A stretch of DNA of 64,000 nt from Acanthosepion esculentum (GCA_964036315.1 OZ038517.1:17273213-17337212); one strand, 5' to 3'; positions 34,361-44,654 are shown, counted from the first letter of the stretch. The notes: generated by a model not told the origin, from the sequence alone. A program made the numbers and translations.

Positions 34361-34404
<44 letters not shown>

Positions 34405-34535
34405 GTATGTATAAATATATATATGTGTGTGTGTGTGTGACTAGCTTACTTCGAGGACTAACGGTATTTCCTGCATACTTTTTCCCTAATAAATCAACAG
34501 CGACAAGAATTGTTCTTGCAATCCAAAATGTGTTT
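34336..34535 (+). repeat. Dispersed repeat pair around (TA)n/(GTAT)n/(TG)n
   Basis: TTCGAGGACTAACGGTATTTC occurs at 34341 and again at 34450, separated by TA, GTAT and TG tracts. The second copy continues as the inverse of 5692-5775. The TATA-rich expansion apparently split or duplicated the repeat. Confidence 0.75.
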
Positions 34536-34606
34536 CGGCTTTAAATAAGCTGCAAAGGGTTGATAACCCGTCAAAAATGCTATTACGACAGATTCTGAAT
34601 TAACGC
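34536..34606. repeat. SINE tail fragment (5S-tRNA family)
   Basis: CGGCTTTAAATAAGCTGCAA and GGGTTGATAACCCG match the 3' body at 25690-25720 and 35310-35360. Confidence 0.55.
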
Positions 34607-34624
34607 TGTTGATGCTCATACATT

Positions 34625-34668
<44 letters not shown>

Positions 34669-34687
34669 TGAATGTATGAGCATCAAC
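34607..34687. repeat. (TA)n enclosed by a 20-bp inverted repeat
   Basis: GTTGATGCTCATACATTCAA (34607-34626) and its complement (34668-34687) flank a TA run and form one perfect hairpin, like the one at 464-592. Confidence 0.85.
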
Positions 34688-34765
34688 GACTTTTTCAATT
34701 TTACATTTACATCCACTCTTTCCCTGATATTGAGCACTTTATTCCATAAATATAGCACACCTTAA

Positions 34766-34825
<60 letters not shown>

Positions 34826-35048
34826 ATTATGTAGTGCGTATTGAATTTAGGTAACGTAAATCATTCAAACGAAAAAATAAGTATAAAAAATAAGACCTGA
34901 TAAAACCGGAATTTATAAACAAGGATCATACCATTCATTAACGGATTCGAAGTTGATTGTATTTTATTATTAAATATTGTTTGCGAGAGTGATTCTTGCC
35001 ATATAATTAGCTTCAGTATTTGTTTTTCGTTTGAATGATTTACGTTAC

Positions 35049-35100
<52 letters not shown>
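34688..35100. repeat. Dispersed repeats, (TA)n and (TG)n tracts
   Basis: 34715-34769 is a copy of 373-421. A TA run follows (34771-34822). 34822-34875 and 35024-35050 are opposite-strand copies of the ACGTAAATCATTC repeat also at 2366-2475, with AT-rich DNA between. A TG run fills 35054-35102. Confidence 0.75.
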
Positions 35101-35104
<4 letters not shown>

Positions 35105-35390
35105 CTAGCTTAATGTTTCTTATGCGCAGCTATTACGGCATGGTATGCAGGTGATGTAAAAGATAACGTCTTGGAAAGGAATATGAAGGCATGCACTCCC
35201 CAAGCTATGGGTTAAATAGTAGGACTATCATCTTAGTTATTCTAAAAAAAAAACAACTGTTAATCTACTCCAAGAGAAAGAATTACAATTCAAAATCTTA
35301 CAATTCAAAATATGCCTCGGCTTTAAATAAGCCACAAAAGTCGATAATCTGTAAAAAAAAAAAAAAAAAAAAAAAAATTCTAGTGCAGAT
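35101..35390 (+). repeat. Dispersed SINE-like repeat with poly(A)
   Basis: TGACTAGCTTAATGTTTC... and GCATGCACTCCCCAAGC match the inverse of 5470-5595. GGCTTTAAATAAGCCAC follows, then a run of about 24 A at 35354-35378. The ordered blocks are those of the 5S-tRNA SINE body and tail. Confidence 0.6.
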
Positions 35391-36024
35391 TCTAATTTAA
35401 GGTTGCTGAAAGGCTCCTGGGAAGTTCGCCTTTAAGTGAATCCAAGTACAGCGAAATCAGCTTTGCCATCGACTTTATGGTAAAATAAAACAATAATCAC
35501 GGCATATATTTTCTACCCAGGATAAAAAGCATCACCAGCTTCATATTACTCAGGATTATCATCGTCACACAATTAAGAAGCTGGTTATGGAATATGCCTG
35601 CTTTCAGCTAGAGTCCCGGTGCCCGCTGTATCGATTTTATGTCCTCGGAAGGACAATATAACAACACCTGGATTGATTTCCAATTCGTATCCGGAGTTTT
35701 GCAAACACTGGGAGATTCTGCGAACACAAGTTTATGTTACTTGTCAAGAACACGTCGCCTACGTTTGTATACACGAAATCCAATCCGCGAAATGTTTCAT
35801 CAATGAAGCTTTAGAAAGTATATGTCACTCTTTTGAGAGCGAAACGCGTTCTTAGACATTCGAATAGTACCAGAGGCGTTGTCAAAACTCTTCTGGCAAT
35901 TTCTACCTCGTCCATTGTAATCACGTATAAAGTTTATCTTAGGAAATATTTTCGTAGTTTATGCCGGAATATTTTAGATTAGGAATTATCAATATAGTAT
36001 GGCTTTCTGGGTGCAGGGAAAATC
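35391..36024. other. Unassigned sequence with a 78-codon frame
   Basis: A plus frame at 35619-35855 encodes a cysteine-containing peptide (EFCKHWEILRTQVYVTCQEH, CFINEALESICHSFE). I recognise no family. Codon use and context are unremarkable and no splice signals stand out. It could be an exon or chance. GAGAGCGAAACGCGTT at 35835-35850 recalls a hammerhead 3' half, but the CTGANGA half is not intact. Confidence 0.3.
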
Positions 36025-36026
36025 AA

Positions 36027-36165
36027 CACTGCCGACTCAACGCCGCCGATTCAACGCCGCCGACTCAACGCCGCCGATTCAACGCCGCCGATTCAACGCC
36101 ATCGACTCAACGCCGCCGACCCAACGCCGCAGATTCATTACCGCCGACTCAACGCCTCCGACTGA
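36027..36165 (+). repeat. GC-rich minisatellite, 14-bp unit, about ten copies
   Basis: The unit CGCCGCCGAYTCAA is repeated with scattered substitutions. It is a conspicuous GC-rich island in AT-rich DNA. Because 14 is not a multiple of three, the overlapping frames only cycle through the repeat. Confidence 0.9.
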
Positions 36166-36405
36166 GTGCCGGGACAACTCAGGGCAGAGACAACTCATCA
36201 GCAGAAAAACATATTTTTTTTTATAACCAAATAAAAGTAATTTATTTAATTAGTGAATATTTTACTTTGTTAAAAAATAAATTTTTTCAGAATTTACTTT
36301 ATTAAAAATAATGAAAACATTTAGCACATTTTTAATATAACATATTTAACACATTTTTAATATAACATTTTTTTAAAGAAAACATATAACATATATATAT
36401 ATATA
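36166..36405. other. Unassigned AT-rich sequence
   Basis: Contains short repeats of ATTTAACACATTTTTAATATAAC (36330-36375) and a TA run. No gene. Confidence 0.5.
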
Positions 36406-36406
36406 T

Positions 36407-36610
36407 AATGGCTCTATCGGTTAAGGCACGCCAGGCTATATGACGGTTCCGTATAGGATACAGGTTCGATTCCTGGAGGAGGAGGAATATTTTCTATGAA
36501 AATTTCTCGGACATTCAGGCCGATAATTGTTATTAATACTGTTTATTATAAACAGAGCATTTACTTAAATATTTGTATCTATAAAAAGAATGTATAAGCA
36601 TAAAAATGTC
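36407..36610 (+). mobile_element. tRNA-headed SINE family D, copy 1
   Basis: A tRNA-like head starts GGCTCTATCGGTTAAGGCA (A-box-like). It includes ACAGGTTCGATTCCTG (a good T-arm/B box). The body AATATTTTCTATGAAAATTTC and the 3' part TTTGTATCTATAAAAAGAATG follow. Copy 2 at 36770 shares all of this. The head resembles a long-variable-arm (Leu/Ser type) tRNA, but common flanks and a poor anticodon loop argue against a working tRNA gene. Confidence 0.7.
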
Positions 36611-36765
36611 TTAACATAATTGTCGGACTTTGTCCATTTCATAATGTGTGACGTCATTTGTTTACATTTGGATACGCTTTTAGCAGATATGAATGTACGT
36701 GAGAGATTCATGGAAGATTGAAGTTTATAAACAGTAAAATCGACCTTGCCGATCGAACGATCCAC
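36611..36765. other. Spacer between two SINE copies
   Basis: No recognised feature. Confidence 0.4.
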
Positions 36766-36767
36766 CG

Positions 36768-36928
36768 TGGCCGAAACGGTTAAGGCACGTCAGGCTATAT
36801 GACGGTTCCGTATAGGATACAGATTCGATTCCTGCCAGAGGACGAATATTTTCTATAAAAATTTCTCGTGTATTCAAGCCGGTAAATGTCGTAAATTTAC
36901 TTAAACATTTGTATCTATAAAAAGAATG

Positions 36929-36935
<7 letters not shown>
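36768..36935 (+). mobile_element. tRNA-headed SINE family D, copy 2
   Basis: GTGGCCGAAACGGTTAAGGC (A box), CGTCA/TGACG anticodon-stem pairing, CAGATTCGATTCCTGCC (B box), then the same body and TATCTATAAAAAGAATGTAT tail as copy 1, running into (TA)n. The T-arm stem is slightly weaker than in copy 1. It is in the same orientation, about 365 bases downstream of copy 1. Confidence 0.7.

Positions 36936-37002
<67 letters not shown>
36936..37002. repeat. (TA)n microsatellite
   Basis: TA run at the 3' end of SINE copy 2. Confidence 0.95.
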
Positions 37003-37005
<3 letters not shown>

Positions 37006-37458
37006 AACCTAGGGAAGGTTAGAATAATCAAACGAGGTTGGTAATAAACGATAATACTTAGAACACGAACAACACATATAAGATTTGCCAGCGGCGCGTA
37101 GAAGAAGTAGTCAACTGCTAGAAGTGAGACTAGTGAATTCGACAATGAATCTCCAACTGCAGGATATCTATCAGCCGCCTCATGCGGTCAGATGTGGCAC
37201 AAGGCCGAATCTTGTGGGGTATCCGAGATCGTAGCCTCGCTTAAAAATTACCTATAGACCATATAAAACGGGGTCGGGTAGCTGTTTCCCAAGACGAGAC
37301 TCTACCTTTCGACATAGCCTCGTCTGGGGATGCTCTCTGTTCGGAGTTAACCAGCACAGCTGGAGACGAATCTCCAACTGCAGACCAACATACAGTATTT
37401 ACTACTGTATCTATGTGTATGGGTATATACGCATTATATCCGTAGGTATGCTACAACA
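37003..37458 (+). mobile_element. Putative solo LTR (about 456 bp)
   Basis: Begins TGTAACCTAGGG and ends GTAGGTATGCTACAACA, with partly complementary ends (TGTA...TACA). It contains a TATA-like CCATATAAAACGGGG at about 37260 and a direct repeat GAATCTCCAACTGCAG at 37147 and 37369. Both ends lie in TA repeats, so no target duplication can be verified. The alternative is an unrelated dispersed repeat. Confidence 0.35.
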
Positions 37459-37530
<72 letters not shown>

Positions 37531-37545
37531 TTCTTTCTTTCTCTC
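37459..37545. repeat. (TA)n microsatellite, (TTTC)n edge
   Basis: TA run with a CACA interruption near 37482, then TTTC repeats. Confidence 0.9.
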
Positions 37546-37835
37546 TTTCATTTTCACACTGAAACCAAGTAGTATCTTTTCCTCTCTTCTCACGTGATCA
37601 AAACGGAATAATCCATTATTTATTAGGTATTCACAGGAGACGTTAAACACGCCAATCCTCGCTTTCTTTCTGTTTTCCTTCTTTATTTGTATCTTTCTTT
37701 CTGTCTTTCTTCTCACTGGTATCAAGTAATGTCTTTCCTCCTCTTTTTTCACGCGATCAAAACGGAATAGTCCATAATTTATGAGATAATGGCAGGGCGT
37801 AATGGTCGTGCGAACCAGCGAAGGTAGGGACAATC
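37546..37835 (-). repeat. Dispersed repeat copies 2 and 3 (inverse of 28371-28548)
   Basis: 37555-37640 and 37725-37820 each carry the complement of the TTTTGATCACGTG / GGACTGTTCCGTTTTGAT block, preceded by CTTTCTTTCT tracts. Two tandem copies about 170 bases apart. The 140-codon minus frame here joins a TA run to repeat sequence and is not a gene. Confidence 0.75.
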
Positions 37836-38060
37836 ATGATTATAAGACTGGGTATATATATATGAAATAGAAAGAAAAAAAGCAGCCGCTATTTTTAATT
37901 CATACCTGGAGGATATGGGCTTATTTGGCGCCTTTCTTTTTTGGGAAAGCGATAGAGAAGATAGGAGTTGTTGGAAAATAATTGACGATAAGAATTCCTG
38001 GAAATTATTTTATGATGGAAACTCATTGGAAATAATTATTTTACGAAAGGCACCAGAGAT
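37836..38060. other. Unassigned sequence
   Basis: No feature recognised. Confidence 0.4.
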
Positions 38061-38520
38061 GCCAAAATTAAACTACAATGATTTAAATATCTAGAGAGTT
38101 TTTAGTAAGAATGAAAAATGCAAAACTGGAAAATCCAAAGGCGCATTGGGATAGCGAATGTCTTCCAAAAGATGAAGTATTAAGAAACAAAAAAAAAATA
38201 ATTAGAAACAAAAAAAAGTAATGAAATTTTATGTAAAATTGGTCCTCCTATATGACAGCGAAAGCTGGACAATCTCAGCACAGTTTGAGAAGAATATTTG
38301 ACTCAACAGAAATGTGGTACTGGAGAACGTGGTTGGGAATACCACAGACTAAAGCGTGGGCAACGATGAAGATTTAGAGAAAATGGAAGCAAAAAATAGA
38401 CTAATACGTCGCATCAGAAAAAAAAACAGTTGAAATTTCTAGAGGGCATAATGAGGAAAGAGGGCTTGGAAAATTTTATACTCACAGGATATGCTGAAAG
38501 AGAGGGGCACAGGTGATCCA
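38061..38520 (+). mobile_element. LINE family A, heavily decayed RT C-terminal copy
   Basis: AAGGCGCATTGGGATAGCGA, then VLLYDSESWTISAQFEKN, NVVGNT.., and GAGGAAAGAGGGCTTGGAAA (RKEGLE) recapitulate the order of the family A copy at 32640-33490. It has multiple stops and poly(A) runs inside. Confidence 0.7.
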
Positions 38521-38880
38521 TTGAGTACATTCAGTCGTAAAGTCTTTAGACAATAACCTTCTGATATTGATTTAAACTGACGCCATCTTTTCTCTTGTAC
38601 GTATAAAATTCTGTGAATTTCCTTAGTCTGTCCGTCACACCCTCTAAAATGACCATATATTGACCGATCTAAATATCTTTGGGGAGAAGTGTAAACAGGT
38701 AAGGGGGTACAAATACAGTTGGTTTTACTAGGGTGCGTGTCTTAGTACAATTATTTAACATACAGAATACTTTTTTAAAACAATTTAATGATTAAAATAA
38801 ATACTTATTTAATCATATTAAACTTAGGGCGTACTTTGCTACGTTTCAGGGCGTACTGGTGTGCCCAGGCGCACCGCTTG
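38521..38880. other. Unassigned sequence
   Basis: No gene; the first part (38570-38620) already resembles the degenerate repeat that follows (TTTAAACTGACGCCATCTTTT). Confidence 0.4.
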
Positions 38881-39690
38881 AAAAATGTTGGTTTAAAATT
38901 TCGGCAGGATATGCGTTAAACTGACTTCATCTTTTATTTATTTTCTTTTTTTACCTACATCTAAACTATAACAAATGATAATTTTAGAAGGTGAACATTT
39001 CCCTGAAATATGCTGGGAATTTTCCAAGTTTTCATGTGAAGCCAAGAAAAGACGAACTTTAAGCCGAATGGTCACAATATACAGAAAAAATAATAAAGAC
39101 GTCAAATTTAACCTATAACCTCCTGGTATAAATTTAAAATGGCGTCTTCGTTTTTTGTTTTTTTTTTTTTTTGCTGATTTTTTTTTCATACATCTAAGCT
39201 ATAATTATAATTTTAGAAAAGAAAATTTCCAAGTTATTATGGGAAATTAAGAAAATATGAATTTTAAGCAACATGGTCATAATATATGAAAAAAGTGTCA
39301 GTTTAAACTGACGTCAAGGAGATATGAGCTAAACTAACGTCTTCTTTTTTCTTATATATCTAAACTCTAATTAAAAGCTATAATTTTGGATACTGAAAAT
39401 TTCGCTAAAATTTGTTGGGAATTTTTTCAGTTTTTCATTTGAAATCATGTAAATAGTCATAGCATATCGAAAAGAACAAATTCTTCAGTTTCACCTATAT
39501 CCACGTTGTGTCAATTTAAGCTAAAGACCTCTTTTTTCATATGTTGAAACTGTAATCATAATTTTAGTAAGACGTTAAAATTTCACTGAAATATTTTAGA
39601 AACATTCTAAGTTTTCATCTGTAATCAAGAAATGACGAACATTCATCAAAATTCTCACAATATATCAGGAAAAAAAAGAAGTTATCCGAT
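38881..39690 (+). repeat. Degenerate tandem repeat, about four units of 170-235 bp
   Basis: The ordered blocks TAAACTGACKTCATCTTTT, CATCTAARCTATAA, GATAATTTTAGAA, AAATTTCCCTGAAATA, TTTTCCAAGTTTTCATSTGAA and CAATATATCA recur at about 38920, 39150, 39330 and 39520. Units are 70-80% alike by eye and have indels: an old, decaying array. A 60-base T-rich run sits in one unit. Confidence 0.7.
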
Positions 39691-39799
39691 GATCCGGAAT
39701 TCTGCCAATCCTACTCTTTACAAAGAAATGTTTCTGAAACTGTAAATTTGTCTACGTGTGCTGTTCAATTTTGGAAGGCATTCATATAAAATGTCGAGG

Positions 39800-40090
39800 A
39801 TTTGAAAATTGCTACAAAACCAAAACCTCAATCTGGAAACTCGAGTCATGTCCTTAAATAGCCTCGATAGATCGAAACTTTTATATGAATATCAGGTATG
39901 GCGCGAAACGAGTTCAGAAATATCTAAACTATCGGCTGGATACAGCCATCTCCTTACATCAATAATGAAGAAAATCTTTAGGCGATTATGGCCTGAAGAT
40001 GATCCTTCCTTGAAAATAGTGGACTGGCGCTACAGAATCACAAAGAACGGCATAAAATAACAGAAACTACATCACTAGAGGACTACCAAC
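39800..40090 (+). mobile_element. LINE fragment (RT C-terminal region)
   Basis: The frame 39809-40060 contains RSKLLYEYQVWRETSSEI then LTSIMKKIFRRLWPED. This corresponds to the SVLLYGxExWxxT...CLRRIxxIxWP block downstream of the RT core in common LINE proteins. Only this short piece is present, and no family A or B signature (RKEGLEN or FHGNCSDE) is seen. Assignment rests on this motif only. Confidence 0.5.
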
Positions 40091-40186
40091 AGGAGCAACA
40101 ACTAAAATGGATGACATGCAACGCGAAGAGAAAATAAGGACATAAGGAAGATGTCGATGTTTTACGCCACTTCAAGCAAAAGATGT

Positions 40187-40510
40187 CCTGGGGAAGACGA
40201 TAAACTACATCCGCATCCTGGGTAAGACGATAAACTACATCCGCGTCCTGGGTAAGACAATAAACTACATCCGCGTCCTGGGTAAAACGATAAACTACAT
40301 CCGCGTCCTGGGTAAGACGATAAACTACATACGTATCCTGGGTAAGATGATAAACTACATCTGCATCCTGGGTAGACGACAAACTACATCCGCGTCTTGG
40401 GTAAGACGATAAACTGCATACGCGTCTTGGGTAAGACGAAGAACTACATCCGCGTCTTGGGTAAGACGAAGAACTACATCCGCATCCTGGGTAAGATGAT
40501 AAACTACATC
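40187..40510 (+). repeat. 30-bp minisatellite derived from SINE family C
   Basis: About ten to eleven copies of GGTAAGACGATAAACTACAT + CCGCGTCCTG, with CGT/CAT and GAT/GAA variants. The unit matches an internal segment of the adjacent SINE: the inverse of 29846-29877 reads CCGGGATATGACAATAAACT + ATATCC. The array thus appears to be an expansion of that segment inside the SINE copy. The 167-codon minus frame with repeated YPRRGCSxS or LTQDADVVYR is this array's translation. Confidence 0.85.
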
Positions 40511-40865
40511 CAACAGCAAGGTCTCTGATCAGGAGGTTTTGAGGAACGTGGAACCACCTCTTAATTGCTGGCCTTCCCAGGTTCAACCTGACCTGGGATG
40601 GTAGTACCTGTTATGGTCCAAGCTAGCGGGAAAATAGTTAACCCCCGAACTGGGGTCAAAGTACTATGAAAGTGCAAAAATAGGTTTTAATACCAGCAAT
40701 ACATTTTTGTAAAAATTATTACAAGCAAACCATTTTCGAAGAAAAAATCTTACCAGCAATAAATATTTGAAGAAAAAAATATAAATCATGTCGGCATTGA
40801 ATAGCCCATTGAGGTTGATTTGCTATAAAACAAAGCAAAGCAAACCAAACTAATCAAGCAAAAGA
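40505..40865 (-). mobile_element. SINE family C, minus-strand copy
   Basis: Inverse of 29560-29860: CAGGAGGTTTTGAGGAACGT, GGAACCACCTCTTAA, GTTAACCCCCGAACTGGGGT, TAGGTTTTAATACCAGCAAT and the terminal TTGAGGTTGATTTGCTATAA followed by CAAAGCAAA. Its upstream end carries the 30-bp minisatellite. Confidence 0.7.
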
Positions 40866-41365
40866 TTAAGAAGGAAATTTCCTTCAATACTGGAAAGAGC
40901 GATAACAGCTACTGGACTTAAAAATATTTTTCAAAATATTTTTTTTTAAGAGAAAGATTTTGCAAACTTCAACTACTGGCTACTCTGTTAATGTATGCCA
41001 AATATTTCCATACAAGGAAACGGTTAATATCACCCTTTCCATTATCCAAGACATTCGCAGTAGTTTAAGAATTCTTCTTACACGAGAGTGTTTGTATATG
41101 GGCAAGAAATGGCATTTAATCAATACTGAACCACGGTCTGTTGTTCCTGAAATATATATCTCAAGAAAGTGGAGGCTGCTTGACGATGTGCGTGTGTTTA
41201 TGGCAGGTTCAGAACTCAGTTGTTCTTTCGACTGACAACCGAAAAGATATGTACTTATATACATAGATACTTCGTTTATAAATTTTGAACGAGAGCCAAC
41301 AAATAGCAAGCCTTCGACGATAACTGACGCGTTCTAATTTCGTTGGGAGGTTTTTCTTCATATCC
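40866..41365. other. Unassigned; two antisense 91- and 109-codon frames
   Basis: A plus frame (40960-41235) and minus frame (40980-41309) overlap completely. Neither shows a motif I recognise. At most one could be real and I have no basis for choosing. Confidence 0.3.
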
Positions 41366-41830
41366 GATACTTGAGTTTAAAAGCAACCGATTAAAACAAT
41401 CAAAGAAACACAATTTGAATTCAATAAAAATGCTTTATCTAAGCCCTGTCTATTGTCCTGTTTCATACTTTCTTCTTTTACCAACCACCGTTTCCCTTCA
41501 GGACATGGTTCTCCACATTTCCCAGTCCTTTGTAGTTCTTAAGGATTTTCCTTTTTGTTATATCTCCCAAACCCTGTCCTTTCAACCATTTCTACAAGCC
41601 CTCTAGGTAGGTTATGTGTTGTTTTTCATCTGTCCCTCTTGCCTTCAATCTGTCCTGTGCGTATCAGATTTTCCAAGCCCTCTTTCCTCAGTATGTACTC
41701 TAGAAATGTAAACTATATCTTTATGATATTAAATATAAATGTCCTTTTTGTTTCCATTTTCTCATAAAACTTCTTCGGTGCTCACATGGTCGGTCCACGG
41801 TATTCTCAGCATGCTTCTGTAGAGCAAAGA
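41366..41830 (-). mobile_element. LINE family A, minus-strand 3' part
   Basis: On the minus strand: LYRSMLRIPWTDHVSTEEVL, then shifted codons for (L)EYILRKEGLENLI..GQIEGKRD, and the C-terminal KDWEMWRTM near 41520. This is the best-preserved family A C-terminus in the window, but it has several frameshifts. A short AACAATCAAAGAAACACAATTTG-type flank recurs at 41975, before the next copy. Confidence 0.75.
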
Positions 41831-41970
41831 GTTTATATAGTTTCATATGCCTGCTCTATGGTGATGTTCTAAGCATAGCTTAAATGTGACACTTGGCCGA
41901 AAATATGGGTCACCTAGTGAGGCTCGAATTCACTATTCAGTCGTAACTGTGTCTGCTATATTAGTTTAAA
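41831..41970. other. Unassigned spacer between LINE copies
   Basis: No feature recognised. Confidence 0.4.
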
Positions 41971-42900
41971 ACGACCGACTGAAAGAATAACGAAACACTT
42001 GTTTGAATTTTATATTAATAAACTGTTGCGTTTTAAACTTTCTTTTTCTTCTTTGTGCCGTGTACTTTCAGGACGTTGATGATCATGGTACTCCACAGTT
42101 TCCTATCCTTTACATCTCTTCATAAATTTTGTCTTCTTGTTATCTCTTCCAAACCTTGTTCTGCCATCCGTTTACAGAAGTTCATTAGGCAAGTTATTGC
42201 GACATTTTCCTCTCTCGCTCTTGCTGTTAATCTGTCCTCTGAGTATCAGAATTTCCAAGCCTTCTTTCCTATTTATGTGTCCTAGATATTTCAGCTGTCT
42301 CTTCCTGATGCTAAGTATATGTTGTGGTAAAACCTCCTACAGTAGAATGAACTCTTCCTCCTCTCATAAATACTAACTGCATGAGTCGGTTTGGGAGGGG
42401 CGGAGACGCAGTGTTAACCTACCGTTCGGACGTACACCTCTATCTGCTTATTACTAACACTCTTGATTTGTATATATCTGTATTTTCAATACACTTGTTC
42501 AACCTATTTCGTCTTCCGTGTCTTTCTTTCTGACCCCTAAACAGGCCACAACAGTATAAATGTCCTTTCTGTTTCCATTTCCTTTAAAACTTTGCTTCTT
42601 CTTCTTCTGTCGATGTTATTCTCAGTATCCTTCTGTAGAACCACAATTTCTGTTGTTTGACGTCTCTTATTTATCTGCAAGGCGATTGTCAAGACTCCAT
42701 TGCCATATAGGAGGACTTTTATTAAATAAGAGTTCAGGATTCTTTTCTTTGTTTCTAACGATATTTTTTCTGTTTTTTAATACTTTGCTTAGCTTTTGGA
42801 AGGCATCTTCCGCTATCCCAATGCGACATCGGATTCCAGTGTCGCACTTACGCTCTCTGTTAGAACACTTCCCAGATATTTAAACTGTTGTACTTTTGGT
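41971..42900 (-). mobile_element. LINE family A, minus-strand copy interrupted by a solo LTR
   Basis: The 3' part (42060-42319) resembles 41500-41715, and the 5' part (42554-42900) reads, on the minus strand, CDTGIRCRIGIAEDAFQKLS and then the LLYGNGVLTIA region. Both halves match other family A copies with the LTR removed. Decayed throughout. Confidence 0.75.
42315..42558. mobile_element. Solo LTR (234 bp) with GTATA target-site duplication
   Basis: 42320-42553 begins TGTTGTGGTAAAACC and ends GGCCACAACA. The terminal TGTTGTGG/CCACAACA is a perfect 8-bp inverted repeat. GTATA flanks it at 42315-42319 and 42554-42558. The interrupted LINE sequence (GCTAAGTATAAATGTCC after removal) matches the undisrupted copy at 41725-41745. 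No internal retroelement genes. Family unknown. Confidence 0.85.
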
Positions 42901-43450
42901 ATGGCTAAATATCTCCTAAGGGTGAAATATAACAGGCATAAGATAAATGACTAATAACAAATTATTATTTATAATGTCTATTTCATCTAAGAGATTCAGG
43001 CAACTGTATGACGGTGTTCCGAGCTCGGCCTGGTCACGGCAACCAAATATGGCGGTATGGCCGGTGTCTTTGGTCAGGATCGATCCTGGTATCGGAGAAC
43101 AAGCCGTCAGCCCACACTCGTCGATCGTTGGTGGTGTTTGACACTGCAGCTGGTCTTTAAGTTGACCTCTTCAACTATGACCTCTCTTAGCCACGTTGTG
43201 ATTTTTTATCTTAAGAGGGTCAAGCTGAATTATCATTGGGGTATCTCAACCAAGCTAAACACGTGCACATAAAATTTAAAAATAAAATGGACGACGGCCG
43301 AATAAGTCACGATATGATATTTATATCAAAATAACAAAATAAAATATTTACAGTTCTTTTTTTTTTCTTTTTCTTCTTTTCACAACACGTTCTAATATTT
43401 GGCGATGGAACGAAAATTTCGGGTAACTTCTTTAAGGGTGGCCAGACTTG
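42901..43450. other. Unassigned sequence
   Basis: Two overlapping plus frames of 64-71 codons have no known motif. No repeat partner in this window. Confidence 0.4.
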
Positions 43451-43612
43451 ACAACTGGATTTATCTTTAAGTACCGTGGTTTGTACTTTCTAGAATGGCA
43501 CAAGGACTTCGTCGAAGTTTTTCTTCAGCGACTAGATTTATCTTCAAGTACTGTGATTTCTCGGACGGCACAAGGATTTCGTCGGAGTTTTTCGTCTTCA
43601 GCAGATGATTAT
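43451..43612 (+). repeat. Tandem duplication of about 80 bp
   Basis: GGATTTATCTTTAAGTACCG...GGCACAAGGACTTCGTCGAAG (43459-43525) recurs as AGATTTATCTTCAAGTACTG...GGCACAAGGATTTCGTCGGAG (43534-43592). It lies just after TTTGGCGATGGAACGAAAAT, which could be a retroelement leader, but no LTR boundary could be proved. Confidence 0.7.
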
Positions 43613-44225
43613 TATTATTATTTTCATTAGGTTGGGAAAACAGCGTTATGGCAGAAATCTCTTAACTCCCCTTCGCAACTTCACTCCAACTGCAACTGAC
43701 CCCAACTGCAACTCGCCCCAACTGCTAATACCCCCGTGGGCACTTGTATCTATGGGTGTCCCTTCCAACATGTCTGGTGCGGGCGAATAGGTGGGTTTTA
43801 TGTAAATCTCCCAAAATTCAACCAGTCGTTTTCTTTCGTTATCTATTTCACACTTCCAATTTTGGAAGATTCCCTCTTCTTTCGGGAGGAGCCATTATAT
43901 GATGTCAGCCTTCCTGACGTCATCGTCTGCATTTAATTTTTTCCCAGGGAAATTTTGGCTGATAATTTTCTCAGTACGTACACGTCGGACACCTCTCAGC
44001 AGACGAGCCTAACCTCTGGTCCCCGACCCGCAAGCTGTGTTTAGCTGAATCGCATTGTGTAACTTTTTCAACAAAATTCATATATCAGTTCCCATATCCT
44101 GGGAAAATAAATCTATTTCTGACAAAAAAAAAAATAAAATCGTTTTCTTTAACCCTTTTCTGCCTTACGCCATGTTAAATATTGTTACAACTGAATATTA
44201 TTCCGTTTTCTTAAGAGTCATCATA
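43613..44225. other. Unassigned sequence
   Basis: Contains CCAACTGCAACT repeats near 43690-43725 (three short copies) and no recognisable gene. Confidence 0.4.
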
Positions 44226-44460
44226 AGAAGTAAGATGAAAGTAAGACTAGTCACAAATTGATAATAATGACAATGCTTCACCTAAGATATTCCGACAACT
44301 TAAGACTATTACGTCTTATTATTGGTAGGTGTAAAGAGGCAAGAGAAATAAGATGAAAGTAAGACCAGTCGTAAATCAATAATAATGACAATGTTTCATC
44401 TAAGAATTTTCAACAATTTAAGACTATTACATCTTATTACTGCGAGTTGTGAGCAAACGA
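44226..44460 (+). repeat. Two-copy 120-bp tandem duplication
   Basis: AAGTAAGATGAAAGTAAGAC...TTAAGACTATTACGTCTTATTA recurs 120 bases later with about ten differences. Confidence 0.8.
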
Positions 44461-44620
44461 AAGTGATAATACATTTTCCGAGGGTGAAACATTAAATACA
44501 GGCATAGGTTTGAGTCTAGATTTAACTTAGGAAGAAACAACATTTATTTAATAGTAAGGGTTTTGGCACTTTTAGGATTAATCATTTAAACTATTTAAAT
44601 TGGTCGGACTGTTGTCTTCA
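44461..44620. other. Unassigned spacer
   Basis: No feature recognised. Confidence 0.4.
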
Positions 44621-44654
44621 TCTTTGTTGCCATATTCACGACGTTTTCTTGAAG

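Noticed and set aside
35619..35855. 78-codon Cys-containing protein or exon
   Set aside because: No family resemblance, no splice or promoter evidence. Kept only as a note in the unassigned stretch.
35820..35860. GCGAAACGCGTT as a hammerhead 3' half
   Set aside because: The CTGANGA half is CTTTTGA and no helix I is apparent; too degenerate to call.
36407..36850. Two functional tRNA genes
   Set aside because: Both share about 100 bases of downstream sequence as a repeat family, and the anticodon loop lacks the expected U33.
40083..40586. 167-codon minus frame with repeated YPRRGCS units
   Set aside because: It is the 30-bp minisatellite (ten codons per unit) read into a SINE.
40960..41309. 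91- and 109-codon antisense pair
   Set aside because: Complete antisense overlap with no motif in either frame; cannot be supported.
43380..43470. LTR end plus primer-binding site (TTTGGCGATGGAAC)
   Set aside because: Suggestive of a Ty3-like leader, but I could not find a matching LTR start, second LTR or target duplication.
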